The position numbers and the translations under genes are program-made. The notes beneath the pieces are model-generated. The model made no database searches and was not told the origin of the DNA. It saw only the letters and a list, made by a program, of their open reading frames with translations. A stretch of 64,000 bases of DNA. Origin: an uncultured Clostridia bacterium. GTDB lineage: Bacteria > Bacillota > Clostridia > Christensenellales > Pumilibacteraceae. The stretch lies in contig CAMSYM010000002.1 in the NCBI GenBank assembly GCA_947066105.1, forward strand, positions 62,001-126,000. Direction: 5' to 3'. This document shows positions 50,200-57,724 of this stretch, piece after piece (the first letter of the stretch is position 1; each line of letters starts with the position of its first letter).

Positions 50200-51263
50200 A
50201 GACGGAAAGATTGGACGCTATCGCGGAACGGTTCGCCGTTCTCGACGAAAAAGTGCAAGACCCAAGCGTTATTGCCGACAACAAGGCGTGGGCGGAGCTT
50301 TGCCGCGAGCGTAGCGAACTCGAACCCATCGTTCAAAAATACGCCGAGCTTAAAAAGGCAAAGCGCGATCATGCCGACGCATTGGAAATGCAAAAGTCGG
50401 ACGACGCGGAATTCGTGTTGCTCGCCAAGGAAGAATGCGAAAATGCGACCGCGCGTATTTCGGAGATAACCGACGAGCTTAAAATACTGCTGTTGCCCAA
50501 AGATCCCAACGACGGCAAAAACGCGGTGCTTGAAATTCGTCCCGCGGCGGGCGGCGAGGAAGCCGCATTGTTCGCGGCGGAGCTTTGCCGCATGTACCGC
50601 ATGTTCGCCGAGCGCAAACGGTGGTCGGTCGAGGATATTTCGGTCAACGAAACGGAGCTGGGCGGCATAAAGGAAGCCGTGTTCGGCATAAGCGGTAAGG
50701 ACGTGTTTTCGTTCTTGAAATTCGAGAGCGGCGTGCATCGTGTCCAGCGCGTGCCCGTTACCGAAACGCAAGGTCGCGTGCATACGTCGACAGTCACCGT
50801 CGCGGTACTGCCCGAAACCGAAACGGTCGATGTTGAGATACTCGACAAGGACATCAAGATAGACACATACCGCGCGAGCGGCGCGGGCGGTCAGCACATA
50901 AACAAAACGGACAGCGCGATACGCATAACGCACTTTCCGACGGGTATCGTCGTCACGTGTCAGGATCAGCGCAGTCAAACAAAAAACAAAGAGCGCGCCA
51001 TGCAGGTGCTTGCCACCAAGCTGTACGACTATTACCAAGGACAGAAAGACGAAGAATACGCGTCCTTGCGCAAAGGACAGGTCGGCACGGGCGACAGGAG
51101 CGAGCGCATACGCACGTACAACTTTCCGCAAGGTCGCGTCACCGACCACCGCATAGGTTTTACTCTGTACAGTATCGACGAGTTCATGAACGGCGATCTC
51201 GAAAAAATGGTCGAAGCTTTGCGCATAGCCGACCAGACCCGCAAACTCGAAGGCGGGGAATGA
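50187..51263 (+). CDS. prfA: Peptide chain release factor 1
   Basis: A 358-residue RF1. Domain 2/4 carries the peptidyl-transferase motif GAGGQHINKTDSAIRITH (GGQ), and the conserved surroundings RVPVTETQGRVHTST and AGGEEAALFA are present. It terminates translation at UAA and UAG. The ATG lies 13 bases inside the end of the prmC part of the upstream gene behind AAAGGATAG, a coupling that ties synthesis of RF1 to its modifying enzyme. A hairpin (ATAAAGCG/CGCTTTAT, 51263-51284) and a terminator follow. Confidence 0.97.
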   Translation: MQEIKTERLDAIAERFAVLDEKVQDPSVIADNKAWAELCRERSELEPIVQKYAELKKAKRDHADALEMQKSDDAEFVLLAKEECENATARISEITDELKILLLPKDPNDGKNAVLEIRPAAGGEEAALFAAELCRMYRMFAERKRWSVEDISVNETELGGIKEAVFGISGKDVFSFLKFESGVHRVQRVPVTETQGRVHTSTVTVAVLPETETVDVEILDKDIKIDTYRASGAGGQHINKTDSAIRITHFPTGIVVTCQDQRSQTKNKERAMQVLATKLYDYYQGQKDEEYASLRKGQVGTGDRSERIRTYNFPQGRVTDHRIGFTLYSIDEFMNGDLEKMVEALRIADQTRKLEGGE

Positions 51264-51309
51264 TAAAGCGTCGGATCGCTTTATCTCAATTTGAGCGTCA
51301 TTCCGTAAG

Positions 51310-51339
51310 GCGAGCCGATACGACGTCGGTTCGCTTTTT
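51310..51339 (+). terminator. Terminator after prfA
   Basis: GCGAGCCGA (51310-51318) pairs with TCGGTTCGC (51326-51334), followed by five T. Confidence 0.85.
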
Positions 51340-51459
51340 ATATGTATAAAATCGACCTAATATTGTAATCTATTCATATATTGCGTAAATTTTGTTCGCA
51401 TAAAATTGTATTAAAAGCATAGTATAATGGTAACGCAGTACAATATATCGGAGCGCGTT

Positions 51460-51804
51460 ATGTCATACGTGTATTTAGATCCAAATAAAATATATGACAG
51501 ATTTGAAAAGCTACTCGAAAAGAAAGGTTTGACCGTATATTCGGTAGCGAAGGATGCGGGCGTCAGCTACGGTACTATCTACAAATGGCGTCAACGCCGC
51601 ACCGTGCCGACGCTTACGGTGCTTGACAGCTTGTGCAATATTTTGGATGTTCCCATAACGTATTTGCTTGGCACGGACGACGAATCGGTACATTTGGACG
51701 AAAAAGAAAAACAAGTGTTCGATATTTGGCTCGGTCTGAGCGCAGAGCAAAAAGACGTGCTGTTCGAGCTTATGAAAACTATGGTAAAGCATAACGATGA
51801 TTAA
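51460..51804 (+). CDS. XRE-family helix-turn-helix regulator
   Basis: A 114-residue protein. Residues 8-68 form an XRE helix-turn-helix (IYDRFEKLLEKKGLTVYSVA, GVSYGTIYKWRQRRTVPTL, LDVPITYLLG). The C-terminal 45 residues are acidic and helical and probably dimerise. The frame opens at 51427, inside a TATAAT box (51423-51428), so I choose ATG 51460 behind ATCGGAGCG. It stands 43 bases before a sigma-factor-like gene and may control that accessory module; this is inference from position. Confidence 0.85.
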   Translation: MSYVYLDPNKIYDRFEKLLEKKGLTVYSVAKDAGVSYGTIYKWRQRRTVPTLTVLDSLCNILDVPITYLLGTDDESVHLDEKEKQVFDIWLGLSAEQKDVLFELMKTMVKHNDD

Positions 51805-51847
51805 GCATGTGCGCATAAGTTTGAATAAGCCGTAACATATCGGCGCG

Positions 51848-52384
51848 GTGTATAAAGGTAATATAAAGAAACGGGTATGTAAATACCTGATACGTCTTAA
51901 ACGCGGCGACAAATGCCTGAACGAATTCATCAACACCGCGCATTACTATGTTCAAGGCGTAGTCAGCGCGTATTTGTATGACAGATCGTATGTCGACGAT
52001 GCTGTTGTTAATACTTTTAACAGAATAATAGATAAAATATCGTTGTACGACGGCAGCGACAAAGGTTTGGCATGGGTATACAAGATAGCGCAAAACGAGG
52101 CTCGGCGTATCAACGCGGGACTGCCGCGCAACGTCGTAAACTTAGACGAGATCGCATGCGTCGACGAGCTTTGCGCGCCGCCGATCGACCGCGAAACGAT
52201 AGTCGATTTATATACCGCGTTCGATACTTTGGACTTTGTTTCGAGAAAGATGGTAATATTCAAAGCGATCTTGGGTATGTCGTATAAGGAAATTTCCGCG
52301 GAGCTGGATATGCCGTTATCGACCGTTCATTTTCGCTATAAAAATTCTTTGGCAAAATTGCGAACTTTTTTAACCGATTGTTGA
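51848..52384 (+). CDS. ECF-like sigma-70 family RNA polymerase sigma factor
   Basis: A 178-residue two-domain sigma factor. Region 2 covers about residues 20-85 (HYYVQGVVSAYLYDRSYVDDAVVNTFNRI, AWVYKIAQNEARR; both partial here). Region 4 covers about 120-175 with the helix-turn-helix MSYKEISAELDMPLSTVHFRYK. No sigma 3 domain is present. The start is GTG 51848. A linked membrane protein two genes downstream could be its anti-sigma factor. The promoter set it reads cannot be inferred from one locus. Confidence 0.82.
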   Translation: MYKGNIKKRVCKYLIRLKRGDKCLNEFINTAHYYVQGVVSAYLYDRSYVDDAVVNTFNRIIDKISLYDGSDKGLAWVYKIAQNEARRINAGLPRNVVNLDEIACVDELCAPPIDRETIVDLYTAFDTLDFVSRKMVIFKAILGMSYKEISAELDMPLSTVHFRYKNSLAKLRTFLTDC

Positions 52385-52410
52385 AAATTTGTAGTTTTTA
52401 TGGATATATT
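52381..52410 (+). promoter_or_regulatory. Candidate promoter of the C39-like gene
   Basis: TTGAAA (52381-52386), 18 bases, TATATT (52405-52410), overlapping the sigma gene stop. The leader then holds two hairpins, GGTCGAA/TTCGACC (52414-52442) and TTCGCCG-TAT-CGGCGAA (52446-52462), just before the ribosome binding site. The palindromes could be operators or RNA structures. Confidence 0.4.
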
Positions 52411-52487
52411 ATAGGTCGAATAAATTTTACGCATGTTCGACCTTGTTCGCCGTATCGGCGAAAATACTTTTACGGGAGTTTATACTA

Positions 52488-53297
52488 ATGAGATCGACTA
52501 AAAAACTGCTTATCATCGGCGTTGCCTTGCTTTGTTTGCCGTTCTGCGGCGCCTGGACGACGGCTTTCGCCCAACAACCGACCGAACAACGCTACGTCGG
52601 TGCGCAATTGATATCGTCATATGCAAGCTCCGAAACAATAGATTACATATCGAAAACAGTTGTCGAAGATATATCAACAGATAATGGCGCGCCCGGATAT
52701 TTTGCGATAGACGAAATGCGCAACGCCTGCGGCGCGGTTGCGGGAACGGTCGCCGTCGGCTTTTACGATAAATACTACACCAACATGATACCCAATTGGA
52801 ATTCTTATTATCCTAATGGTTGGTATAGATCGCAAGATAATACGTATGTGCCGGCTGTAATGCGCGATCTGTATACGAAAATGAAAACAAACGTTGTAGC
52901 CGACGGCGTATCGGAAGACGAGTTTAAAACAGGGCTTGAAGAGTACGTCGAAAGCGTCGGCTACGATATGTATTATGATTCGGTTTGGAACGGGTCTTTC
53001 GATTATACAGCTTTTAAAAATGCGGTCAATAATAATAAAGTTACGACATTGTTCGTAAAACCGAGTAATATTTATTTGCTTGGGCAAGGCGACGGATTTG
53101 ATAAACTTAGTAGTATGCAAATAACCGGTAATCATATAATGACGGCATATGGTTATTTGGAAGTGCGATACGTTATGAGTTATGGCGTTAGAACGGAAGT
53201 GTTTTTAAAAGTTATTTCCGGACTGCCGTCGGCGAGAGAGGCGTTATATAAAATAGGGTCTTATGTAGATTCCGCATATATTTTAGAAGTTCGTTAA
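52488..53297 (+). CDS. Secreted C39-like cysteine peptidase domain protein
   Basis: A 269-residue protein with a signal peptide (MRSTKKLLIIGVALLCLPF, cleavage near AFA-QQ). The mature part has the papain-fold pattern of C39-like peptidases: NACGAVAGTVAVGFYDKYY with Cys81 at the start of a helix, and GNHIMTAYGYLEV with His216. The frame extends upstream, but ATG 52488 follows ACGGGAG and starts the signal peptide. No transporter domain accompanies it, so it is not a bacteriocin exporter. The second half is more AT-rich than the core genes. Activity and substrate are unproven. Confidence 0.72.
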   Translation: MRSTKKLLIIGVALLCLPFCGAWTTAFAQQPTEQRYVGAQLISSYASSETIDYISKTVVEDISTDNGAPGYFAIDEMRNACGAVAGTVAVGFYDKYYTNMIPNWNSYYPNGWYRSQDNTYVPAVMRDLYTKMKTNVVADGVSEDEFKTGLEEYVESVGYDMYYDSVWNGSFDYTAFKNAVNNNKVTTLFVKPSNIYLLGQGDGFDKLSSMQITGNHIMTAYGYLEVRYVMSYGVRTEVFLKVISGLPSAREALYKIGSYVDSAYILEVR

Positions 53298-53307
53298 AGG
53301 AGTTTTT

Positions 53308-53991
53308 ATGTTCGAAGAACGCAAATTACTTAAACTAATGGAAAAAGACTGCGAGGAGCGTCGCGAACGAAATTTGCAACGATTAAAAGAAATGCACCCC
53401 GAGCTTTTTCCTGCGGTCGAAAAATCCGAAAAAAAGAAGTTCAACAAAAAGTGGTTTGGGCTTATCGTACCGACCGCGTCTGTTGCGGCGGGGCTTGCTA
53501 TCGTATTGCCGATCGTGCTTGTGGGAAATAACGCTGTTGTTCCGCCGCAACCTAATGACAGATATTGTTCGTTAAGCGAATATTCTTTGGTACAAGTTGA
53601 CGAAACAATTGAGCAGTATAATGAGAATAGCGGTGAATGTTATTGCTATTTTGATTGGTACGATGTTTCGGAAGATATTTATTCATCCCACTATGTCGAC
53701 AATGATTCGCAAGAAATTTTAGGCGTTACTGAAAATATGTATAATTACGTATTGAACGAAAAAATTGAAATAAGTGCTACGCCTAAAAATATTTTATTGG
53801 AAGAGTTGGAAGCAAAAAAAGAAATGTGTTCTAATCAAAATGTTATAGATGACAATTTGGTTATGTGGAATAAAATCGATATTCATTTATTTGGGGTAGT
53901 GGAAGATGATAATTATAGATATTTTGTCACTCTTTATTACAGCAATGACGAAAACCAACTCTTCACTTTAATAGAAGAGTTACTACAATAA
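53308..53991 (+). CDS. Single-pass membrane protein, possible anti-sigma factor
   Basis: A 227-residue protein: a cytoplasmic N-terminus of about 50 residues, highly charged and helical (EERKLLKLMEKDCEERRERN), one membrane helix (about residues 52-74) and an extracellular domain of about 150 residues with no recognised motif. This topology and its place behind a sigma factor gene suggest an anti-sigma factor, but the zinc-type anti-sigma motif is absent. From about 53550 the gene is markedly AT-rich compared with the rest of the window, which suggests recent acquisition or fast evolution. ATG 53308 follows AAAGGAG. Confidence 0.65.
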   Translation: MFEERKLLKLMEKDCEERRERNLQRLKEMHPELFPAVEKSEKKKFNKKWFGLIVPTASVAAGLAIVLPIVLVGNNAVVPPQPNDRYCSLSEYSLVQVDETIEQYNENSGECYCYFDWYDVSEDIYSSHYVDNDSQEILGVTENMYNYVLNEKIEISATPKNILLEELEAKKEMCSNQNVIDDNLVMWNKIDIHLFGVVEDDNYRYFVTLYYSNDENQLFTLIEELLQ

Positions 53992-54012
53992 AAAATCGGG
54001 AGATAAAAAATT

Positions 54013-54384
54013 ATGGACACGAAAGAAACTATGCGTTTACGGTTTGCCGTAGAGGACCTTGTGCTTAAATGCGGTATACACGCCGACCACAAAGGTTACG
54101 ATTGTTTGGTCGACGCGGTTGTGCTGTTTGTTAACGGCGGACACAATTTCAGCGATATATACAAAAAGATCGGCGAAGAGCGCGGCATCGAAAGTCGTTC
54201 GGTCATGCGCAATATCACGTACGCCGTCCAGCATTCGTACGACATACATAAATATTTGGCGGAATTGACGGGCGCGCCGATAGCCGCCAAGGACGTGCGT
54301 TGCGCTTTTGTTATAGCGCACTTGGGTAGGATAATACTTCGCAACAATGACGGCAACGCCGACGGCGACCGACCCGAAAAATAA
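54013..54384 (+). CDS. Stand-alone Spo0A C-terminal-type DNA-binding protein
   Basis: A 123-residue protein resembling the Spo0A effector domain (GIHADHKGYDCLVDAVVLFV, IYKKIGEERGIESRSVMRNITYAVQHSYD; each a fragment of the six-helix domain). It lacks the phosphoreceiver domain entirely, and an in-frame ATG behind GGGAGAT begins right at the domain, so it is not a broken spo0A. Without a receiver it cannot be switched by the phosphorelay and must be controlled otherwise. It is 21 bases after the membrane protein gene and precedes a strong terminator, so it is the last gene of the sigma-peptidase module. Confidence 0.78.
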   Translation: MDTKETMRLRFAVEDLVLKCGIHADHKGYDCLVDAVVLFVNGGHNFSDIYKKIGEERGIESRSVMRNITYAVQHSYDIHKYLAELTGAPIAAKDVRCAFVIAHLGRIILRNNDGNADGDRPEK

Positions 54385-54444
54385 ACAAACTCGCTCGATG
54401 AGTCTTGATAATATCGGTTAAGCGAATTCGCTTTATCGACTTGT

Positions 54445-54472
54445 AAAAAGCGTCGCACCCGCGACGCTTTTT
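54445..54472 (+). terminator. Terminator of the sigma-Spo0A-C module
   Basis: AAAAAGCGTCGC (54445-54456) pairs with GCGACGCTTTTT (54461-54472), a perfect 12-bp stem with a T tail. Confidence 0.9.
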
Positions 54473-54498
54473 ATGTGCCGAAAAATTTTAAATCTGTA

Positions 54499-54527
54499 TT
54501 GACAATGCGGCGCGCGTGTTATATAAT
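54499..54527 (+). promoter_or_regulatory. Consensus promoter of the two-component system
   Basis: TTGACA (54499-54504), 17 bases, TATAAT (54522-54527). It gives a leader of about 150 bases, long for this window. Confidence 0.9.
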
Positions 54528-54576
54528 ACAAGTGAAAAAGCTTGCTCGCAATGGCTTTTTCACGATGTATTTCAAC

Positions 54577-54644
54577 ACACGGCTATTCGCGTTTGGCGAA
54601 TGGTTGCGACAGCAACACAAAAACAAAGTTTTTGTAAGCCGTGT
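54577..54644 (+). ncRNA. Candidate structured leader RNA: compact four-way junction
   Basis: A 68-base cloverleaf can be drawn with only two unpaired bases between helices. P1 is ACACGGCT (54577-54584) with AGCCGTGT (54637-54644). P2 is ATTCGC/GCGAAT (54585-54601). P3 is GTTGC/GCAAC (54603-54616). P4 is ACAAAAAC/GTTTTTGT (54617-54635). A further hairpin GAAAAAGC/GCTTTTTC lies upstream (54534-54561). The arm and loop sizes do not fit a tRNA. It sits between the promoter and the response regulator start. A 29-codon frame (54565-54654) also runs through it. I know no riboswitch class with this shape, but I could not search. Confidence 0.5.
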
Positions 54645-54682
54645 AACGTTATAATATACTTATATTCGCGGGCGAGGACGGT

Positions 54683-55390
54683 ATGAAAAACATAGCGATC
54701 GTTGAAGACGAAAACGAAGCGGCGGAGCGGCTTACGAGCTATATCGAACGCTATTCGGAGCAGAACGGGCAAAAGTACCGTATCGTGCGCTTTAACAATG
54801 CCGTCGATTTTCTCGCCGAGTACAGGTCGGTGTACTCCGTCGTGTTCATGGATATTCAAATGCCCGGCAAGGACGGCATGAGCGCGGCGGTGGAACTGCG
54901 CAAAACGGATAAGACGGTGTCCATCGTGTTTATCACAAATCTTATTCAGTACGCGCAAAAGGGTTACGAAGTGGACGCGGTGGCGTATTTGTTAAAGCCC
55001 GTCAACTATTACGATTTTGCGCTTAAATTCCGTAAGGCGCTCGACGTATACGCGATGAACGAGGAGCAGGACATAACGATCAACGTTTCGAGCGGGCTGT
55101 GCCGAGTGTCCACGGACAAGCTTATGTATGTGGAGATAGTTCGGCACAAGCTGTTATATCATCTTGTGGACGACGTTCTCGAAGTTACGGGCGTATTGCA
55201 AAAGGTCGAGAACGAGCTTAAAGGCTACGGTTTTTTGCGGTGTAATCAGTGTTATCTCGTCAACCCCAAATATATCAAGAGCGTTAAAGGCTTTACCGTT
55301 ACGGTAGGCAACGACGAACTGGCTATAAGCCGTCCGCGCAAAAACGCGTTCATGATAGAGCTTGCCAACTGGTACGCGGGGGGGGGGTGA
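54683..55390 (+). CDS. LytTR-family response regulator (AgrA-like)
   Basis: A 235-residue response regulator. The receiver has the acidic pair near NIAIVEDENEA, the phospho-acceptor Asp in VVFMDIQMPGKDG and KP in YLLKPVNYYD. The LytTR DNA-binding domain follows (MYVEIVRHKLLYH, FLRCNQCYLVNPKYI). ATG 54683 follows GGCGAGGACGG. The last codons lie in a run of ten G (55378-55387), giving GGG repeats right before the TGA. The kinase gene begins seven bases later in the same frame. Likely targets are the glycosidase genes downstream, by position only. Confidence 0.93.
   Translation: MKNIAIVEDENEAAERLTSYIERYSEQNGQKYRIVRFNNAVDFLAEYRSVYSVVFMDIQMPGKDGMSAAVELRKTDKTVSIVFITNLIQYAQKGYEVDAVAYLLKPVNYYDFALKFRKALDVYAMNEEQDITINVSSGLCRVSTDKLMYVEIVRHKLLYHLVDDVLEVTGVLQKVENELKGYGFLRCNQCYLVNPKYIKSVKGFTVTVGNDELAISRPRKNAFMIELANWYAGGG
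55378..55387 (+). repeat. G10 homopolymer at the end of the response regulator gene
   Basis: Ten consecutive G encode the last three Gly codons of the regulator and lie 10-19 bases before the GTG of the kinase. A length change would alter the regulator C-terminus and the spacing of a G-rich ribosome-binding stretch. Confidence 0.8.
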
Positions 55391-55396
55391 CGTATA

Positions 55397-56782
55397 GTGT
55401 CTTTTTTGCAAGTTCTGTGGACTTACGGCGTTATCATATTCGAATTTACCGTAGAGTTTTACGTTTTTTTATTTTTGTTTTTGCGCAAGCTGGAAAAGCG
55501 CAGTCGGTTTACGTTGCGAGCGGTCTTGCTGTCGCTTGCGTATGCGGCGATAGGCTTGCCCGTCGCTTGGTTTTATACGGCGTTCGGCGATAACGTTTGG
55601 GGACGAATAGCGGTATATCTCGTGCTGTTCGGCACGGCTACGGGCTTTGCATACCTGTGTTTTGCGGAGTCGTATATAACCGTACTGTTTTGTTGCAGTA
55701 TGGCGTACGCGTCGCAAAATCTCGTTTACAAACTGTTTTTGATATTTTGGACGTTCGGGGAATCGATCGACCTGTTTTCGGGCTGGGGCGAGCGGTTCGA
55801 TCTGTATTACAGACTGGTGTACTATCCGTTCTATGCGGCGTGCTATGCCGCGGTCTGGTTCTTGTTTATACGCGGAATAACGGCGCGTTTGCAGGCTCGC
55901 GCCATCGACCGCAAAATGCTTGCCGTGACCGTGTTCGTGCTTGCTATCACGGTAGTGCTGTGTTCGTTCGAGGACGTTTATTTCGCGCAACTGAGCGTGT
56001 GGCGTGAAAATCGGTTCGACGAGCCTATATATTATATCCTGCGGCAAACGGGCAATATTTTTTCGGTCGTGTGTTGCGTTATCGCGCTCGTGCTTGCGTC
56101 CAAGACCATCGTCGAGCAAACGTTACAGCGCGAGGTGGAGTATCTCAAACACGCGGTGCGTCAGGGCGAACGTCAGTACGAGATATCCAAGGACACGATC
56201 GATCTTATCAATATAAAGTGTCACGACATCAAATACAAGCTCGACGCGATCAATACGGCGGACGGCGTGTCGCAAAAAGCGATGGACGATCTGCGCGCGA
56301 GCATTTCCATTTACGATTCCAAGATCAAAACGGGCAACAGGTTTTTGGACGTGTTGCTCACCGAAAAAAGTTTGTACTGCGAGCAAAACCGCATATCGCT
56401 GTCGTGCATGACGGACGGCGAAAGGCTGGACTTTATCGAGCCGGGCGATCTGTATTGCCTTTTCGGCAATCTTATAGACAACGCGCTCGAAGCAGTAATC
56501 GCGTTAAAGCGCGACGAGCGGCGCGTTATCAATCTTACCGTCAAGGCGCGCAACGGCATGGTTTTCGTGCAAGAGGAAAACTATTTCGACGGGCAGTTGC
56601 GGTTCGAGGACGGGTTGCCGCTCACCACCAAATCGGATAAGAATTATCACGGCTTCGGCATGCGGTCGTTGCGCATGATAGTCAAAAAGTACGGCGGCGA
56701 GCTGACCGCGTATGTGACCGACGATATTTTTCACTTGAATATAGTTTTTCCGTTGCCCGATACGGACGGCGTTGCAGAATAG
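55397..56782 (+). CDS. GHKL-type sensor histidine kinase (AgrC-like)
   Basis: A 461-residue kinase. About six N-terminal membrane helices (residues 5-250) form a receiver of unknown signal. A coiled coil then leads to the phospho-acceptor region INIKCHDIKYKLDAI (His in CHDIKY), and the ATPase has an N box (FGNLIDNALEA) and a G box (HGFGMRSLRMI). The family pairs with LytTR regulators, often to sense peptides, but no agrB or clear agrD-type gene is nearby. The start is GTG 55397; a G-rich tract rather than a classical ribosome binding site precedes it, and coupling to the regulator is likely. Confidence 0.9.
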   Translation: MSFLQVLWTYGVIIFEFTVEFYVFLFLFLRKLEKRSRFTLRAVLLSLAYAAIGLPVAWFYTAFGDNVWGRIAVYLVLFGTATGFAYLCFAESYITVLFCCSMAYASQNLVYKLFLIFWTFGESIDLFSGWGERFDLYYRLVYYPFYAACYAAVWFLFIRGITARLQARAIDRKMLAVTVFVLAITVVLCSFEDVYFAQLSVWRENRFDEPIYYILRQTGNIFSVVCCVIALVLASKTIVEQTLQREVEYLKHAVRQGERQYEISKDTIDLINIKCHDIKYKLDAINTADGVSQKAMDDLRASISIYDSKIKTGNRFLDVLLTEKSLYCEQNRISLSCMTDGERLDFIEPGDLYCLFGNLIDNALEAVIALKRDERRVINLTVKARNGMVFVQEENYFDGQLRFEDGLPLTTKSDKNYHGFGMRSLRMIVKKYGGELTAYVTDDIFHLNIVFPLPDTDGVAE

Positions 56783-56811
56783 GAAAAAAATAAACAGAAC
56801 AAGGAAAGGTA

Positions 56812-56840
56812 TTGATTTAAGCTTTTTCGTGTGTTAGTAT
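56812..56840 (+). promoter_or_regulatory. Promoter giving a predicted leaderless mRNA for the GH16 gene
   Basis: TTGATT (56812-56817), 17 bases, TAGTAT (56835-56840). The predicted start point 56847 is the A of the ATG. Confidence 0.7.
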
Positions 56841-56846
56841 GACGGT

Positions 56847-57659
56847 ATGAAAACGACGAGTGTGATTGCCGTATTTTTGGTTGCGGCGATGTCGGTGTTT
56901 CCCGTCGGTTGCGGCGGAAATAAACCGAACGGTGATGAGAACGGTAACGGCGGTTCGTTGGGCGGCGACGGTAACGGCGGTAACGGTAATGCGGTCATCG
57001 CGCCCGATTACGTGACTGCGGACGCGGACAAGATCGCCGATTTCGCAAAGGGCGAGCCTACCGGCTTGTTCCATAAAGCCAACGGTTATTCCAACGGCGG
57101 CATGTTCGATTGTCAGTGGTCGTACGACAACATTTGGGTGCAGGACGGCGCAATGCAGGTGGTAGTGCGCGAAAAGCCGACCAACGGATATAAATATACC
57201 GGCGGCGAGTACCGCACCAACGACAAATATTCGTACGGATATTTTTCCGCTTGCATGAAGGCGGCTAAATGTTCGGGCGTAGTGTCGTCGTTGTTCACCT
57301 ATACCAATAAACCGCGTTGGGACGAGATAGACATCGAGTTTTTGGGTAACGACACGACCAAAGTTCAGTTCAATTATTTTACCGACGGCGTCGGCAATCA
57401 CGAATTCGTTTACGATCTCGGTTACGACGCGTCGACCGAATTCCACGAGTACGGATTTTCGTGGCAACCCGATTGCATAATATGGTACGTCGACGGGAAA
57501 GCCGTTCATAAGGCGACAAAGGACATTCCGCAAAATGCGGGGCAGATAATGACCAACGTTTGGAACGGTAAAGGCGTTGAAGATTGGATCGGCAAATTTA
57601 CGTATCCCGGACACGACGTTGTCGCACAATATAAATGGATAGCGTATAAAGCGCTGTAA
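56847..57659 (+). CDS. GH16 family lipoprotein (beta-glucanase type)
   Basis: A 270-residue lipoprotein: a signal peptide with lipobox VFPVGC (Cys22), a Gly/Asn-rich linker of about 25 residues, then a GH16 jelly roll. The active-site motif WDEIDIEFLG gives the catalytic triad E-x-D-x-E, with nucleophile and acid/base Glu. GH16 enzymes cut beta-1,3/1,4-glucans, lichenan or related polysaccharides; the lichenase-like DEIDIEFLG form points to beta-glucan. The start codon coincides with the predicted transcription start, with no ribosome binding site. It lies directly behind the two-component system and before a larger GH16 protein. Confidence 0.9.
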   Translation: MKTTSVIAVFLVAAMSVFPVGCGGNKPNGDENGNGGSLGGDGNGGNGNAVIAPDYVTADADKIADFAKGEPTGLFHKANGYSNGGMFDCQWSYDNIWVQDGAMQVVVREKPTNGYKYTGGEYRTNDKYSYGYFSACMKAAKCSGVVSSLFTYTNKPRWDEIDIEFLGNDTTKVQFNYFTDGVGNHEFVYDLGYDASTEFHEYGFSWQPDCIIWYVDGKAVHKATKDIPQNAGQIMTNVWNGKGVEDWIGKFTYPGHDVVAQYKWIAYKAL

Positions 57660-57724
57660 AAACATTTCGTTTCGTGTATAAGTCGCTCGGCGGCATTACA
57701 AATACATTTTTAATAGGAGAGAAT

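Noticed and set aside
54577..54644. tRNA gene at the cloverleaf before the response regulator
   Set aside because: Loop sizes (5, 4 and 3 bases), an 8-bp closing stem and the absence of T-loop GTTCGA-type and D-loop GG residues exclude a tRNA. It is listed as an unclassified structured leader.
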